A stretch of 13,717 bases of DNA from an uncultured Mollicutes bacterium (GTDB lineage: Bacteria > Bacillota_I > Bacilli_A > Acholeplasmatales > JAEDCM01): positions 1-13,717 of the forward strand of contig CAMVDS010000022.1 of assembly GCA_947166335.1 (NCBI GenBank), written 5' to 3'. Under the pieces are notes generated by a model. The model saw only the letters and a list, made by a program, of their open reading frames with translations. It was not told the DNA's origin and did not search any database. The translations under genes and the position numbers were made by a program. Below, piece after piece: positions 13,421 through 13,717 of the stretch. Numbering within the stretch: the first letter of the stretch is position 1; each line of letters opens with the position of its first letter.

Positions 13421-13717
13421 TGAAATATTTAACTACGTTAGTTGATTTAAACCAATTAAATAATAGTAGTAGTTATTATATAGCTGGTAATGAGAAATAT
13501 AGTGTAAAATTACCAGCTTATTTTGACGTAGACATAGTAGAAAAATATGATGATTTATATATTTCTATAAATAAAATATTTCATGAAGATGAACTAAATG
13601 ATTTATATAATTATTTAAAATATTTAAAGAATAAAAAAATAAGAGGAATATTCTTTTCTGATTTTAGTGTTTATACAATGTGTAAAAAGCTAGATATGTT
13701 AAATATGTTAATATATG
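13420..13717 (+). CDS. trhP1: Partial gene: U32-family protein, TrhP1/YrrN-like (tRNA wobble uridine hydroxylation)
   Basis: Only the first 99 residues are present; the gene runs off the right edge. They align by eye with B. subtilis YrrN (TrhP1): YIAGNEKYSVKLPAYF corresponds to the Gly-containing start of the U32 domain, LYISINKIFHEDELNDLYNYLKYL to the next strand-helix, and IRGIFFSDFSVYTM to the following one. TrhP1 and TrhP2 are the U32 peptidase-like proteins needed to make 5-hydroxyuridine at tRNA position 34 from prephenate-linked chemistry; TrmR then methylates it. The ATG overlaps the glycosyltransferase stop by 1 nt (TAATG), and GAAGGGA lies upstream. The Cys signature region of the U32 domain is outside the window. 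The alternative is another U32 paralogue such as TrhP2. Confidence 0.75.
   Translation, partial: MKYLTTLVDLNQLNNSSSYYIAGNEKYSVKLPAYFDVDIVEKYDDLYISINKIFHEDELNDLYNYLKYLKNKKIRGIFFSDFSVYTMCKKLDMLNMLIY

Overview
The window is AT-rich, densely packed chromosomal DNA from a low-GC Gram-positive bacterium (Bacillota, most likely a gut-type Bacilli/Erysipelotrichia/RF39-like lineage near the Mollicutes). The evidence for this is the base composition, AGGAGG-type ribosome binding sites, an FMN riboswitch in front of a RibU-type transporter, and an alaS-ruvX-yrzB-trmR-trhP1 gene order close to that of Bacillus subtilis. All Trp codons I read are TGG, and no gene carries an in-frame TGA, so the standard bacterial code appears to be used. 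The taxonomic placement is inference. No intergenic stretch exceeds 300 bases, and I saw no tRNA, rRNA, CRISPR array, insertion sequence or phage gene.

Layout. (1) 1-714: the 3' part of an unknown gene, open at the left edge, with an N-terminal hydrophobic segment and a C-terminal Cys cluster. It converges on (2) a minus-strand SAM methyltransferase (1522-740), and the two share a bidirectional terminator. (3) The methyltransferase diverges from two overlapping FAD-dependent oxidoreductase genes (1631-4278, families COG2081 and COG2509). The short region between the divergent genes holds a near-consensus minus-strand promoter and a perfect 19-bp palindrome touching the plus-strand -10 box. 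(4) 4428-5606: an unrecognised five-helix membrane protein with a structured leader and a terminator. (5) 5643-7277: an RluD-type pseudouridine synthase directly followed by the S1-domain RNA-binding protein CvfB/YitL. (6) A promoter overlapping the cvfB stop codon, an FMN riboswitch, a terminator hairpin and ribU (7267-8170). (7) From 8302 to the right edge: alaS, ruvX, yrzB, trmR, a GT4 glycosyltransferase and the start of trhP1, tightly spaced and on one strand.

How the genes fit together. The right-hand operon is largely translation and tRNA biology: alanyl-tRNA synthetase, then TrhP1 and TrmR, which in B. subtilis act in succession to make 5-hydroxyuridine and then 5-methoxyuridine at tRNA position 34. 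A glycosyltransferase gene sits between those two partners. The yrzL and mltG genes that occur in the equivalent B. subtilis cluster are absent from the corresponding junctions. The ribU unit imports riboflavin under flavin feedback, and two flavoproteins lie nearby, although nothing in the sequence links their regulation.

I do not find a clearly new multi-gene system. The items most worth a second look are the interrupted tRNA wobble-modification cluster, the palindrome in the divergent promoter region, the unknown membrane protein with its leader hairpins, and the 7-nt complement between riboswitch and terminator that suggests the antiterminator.
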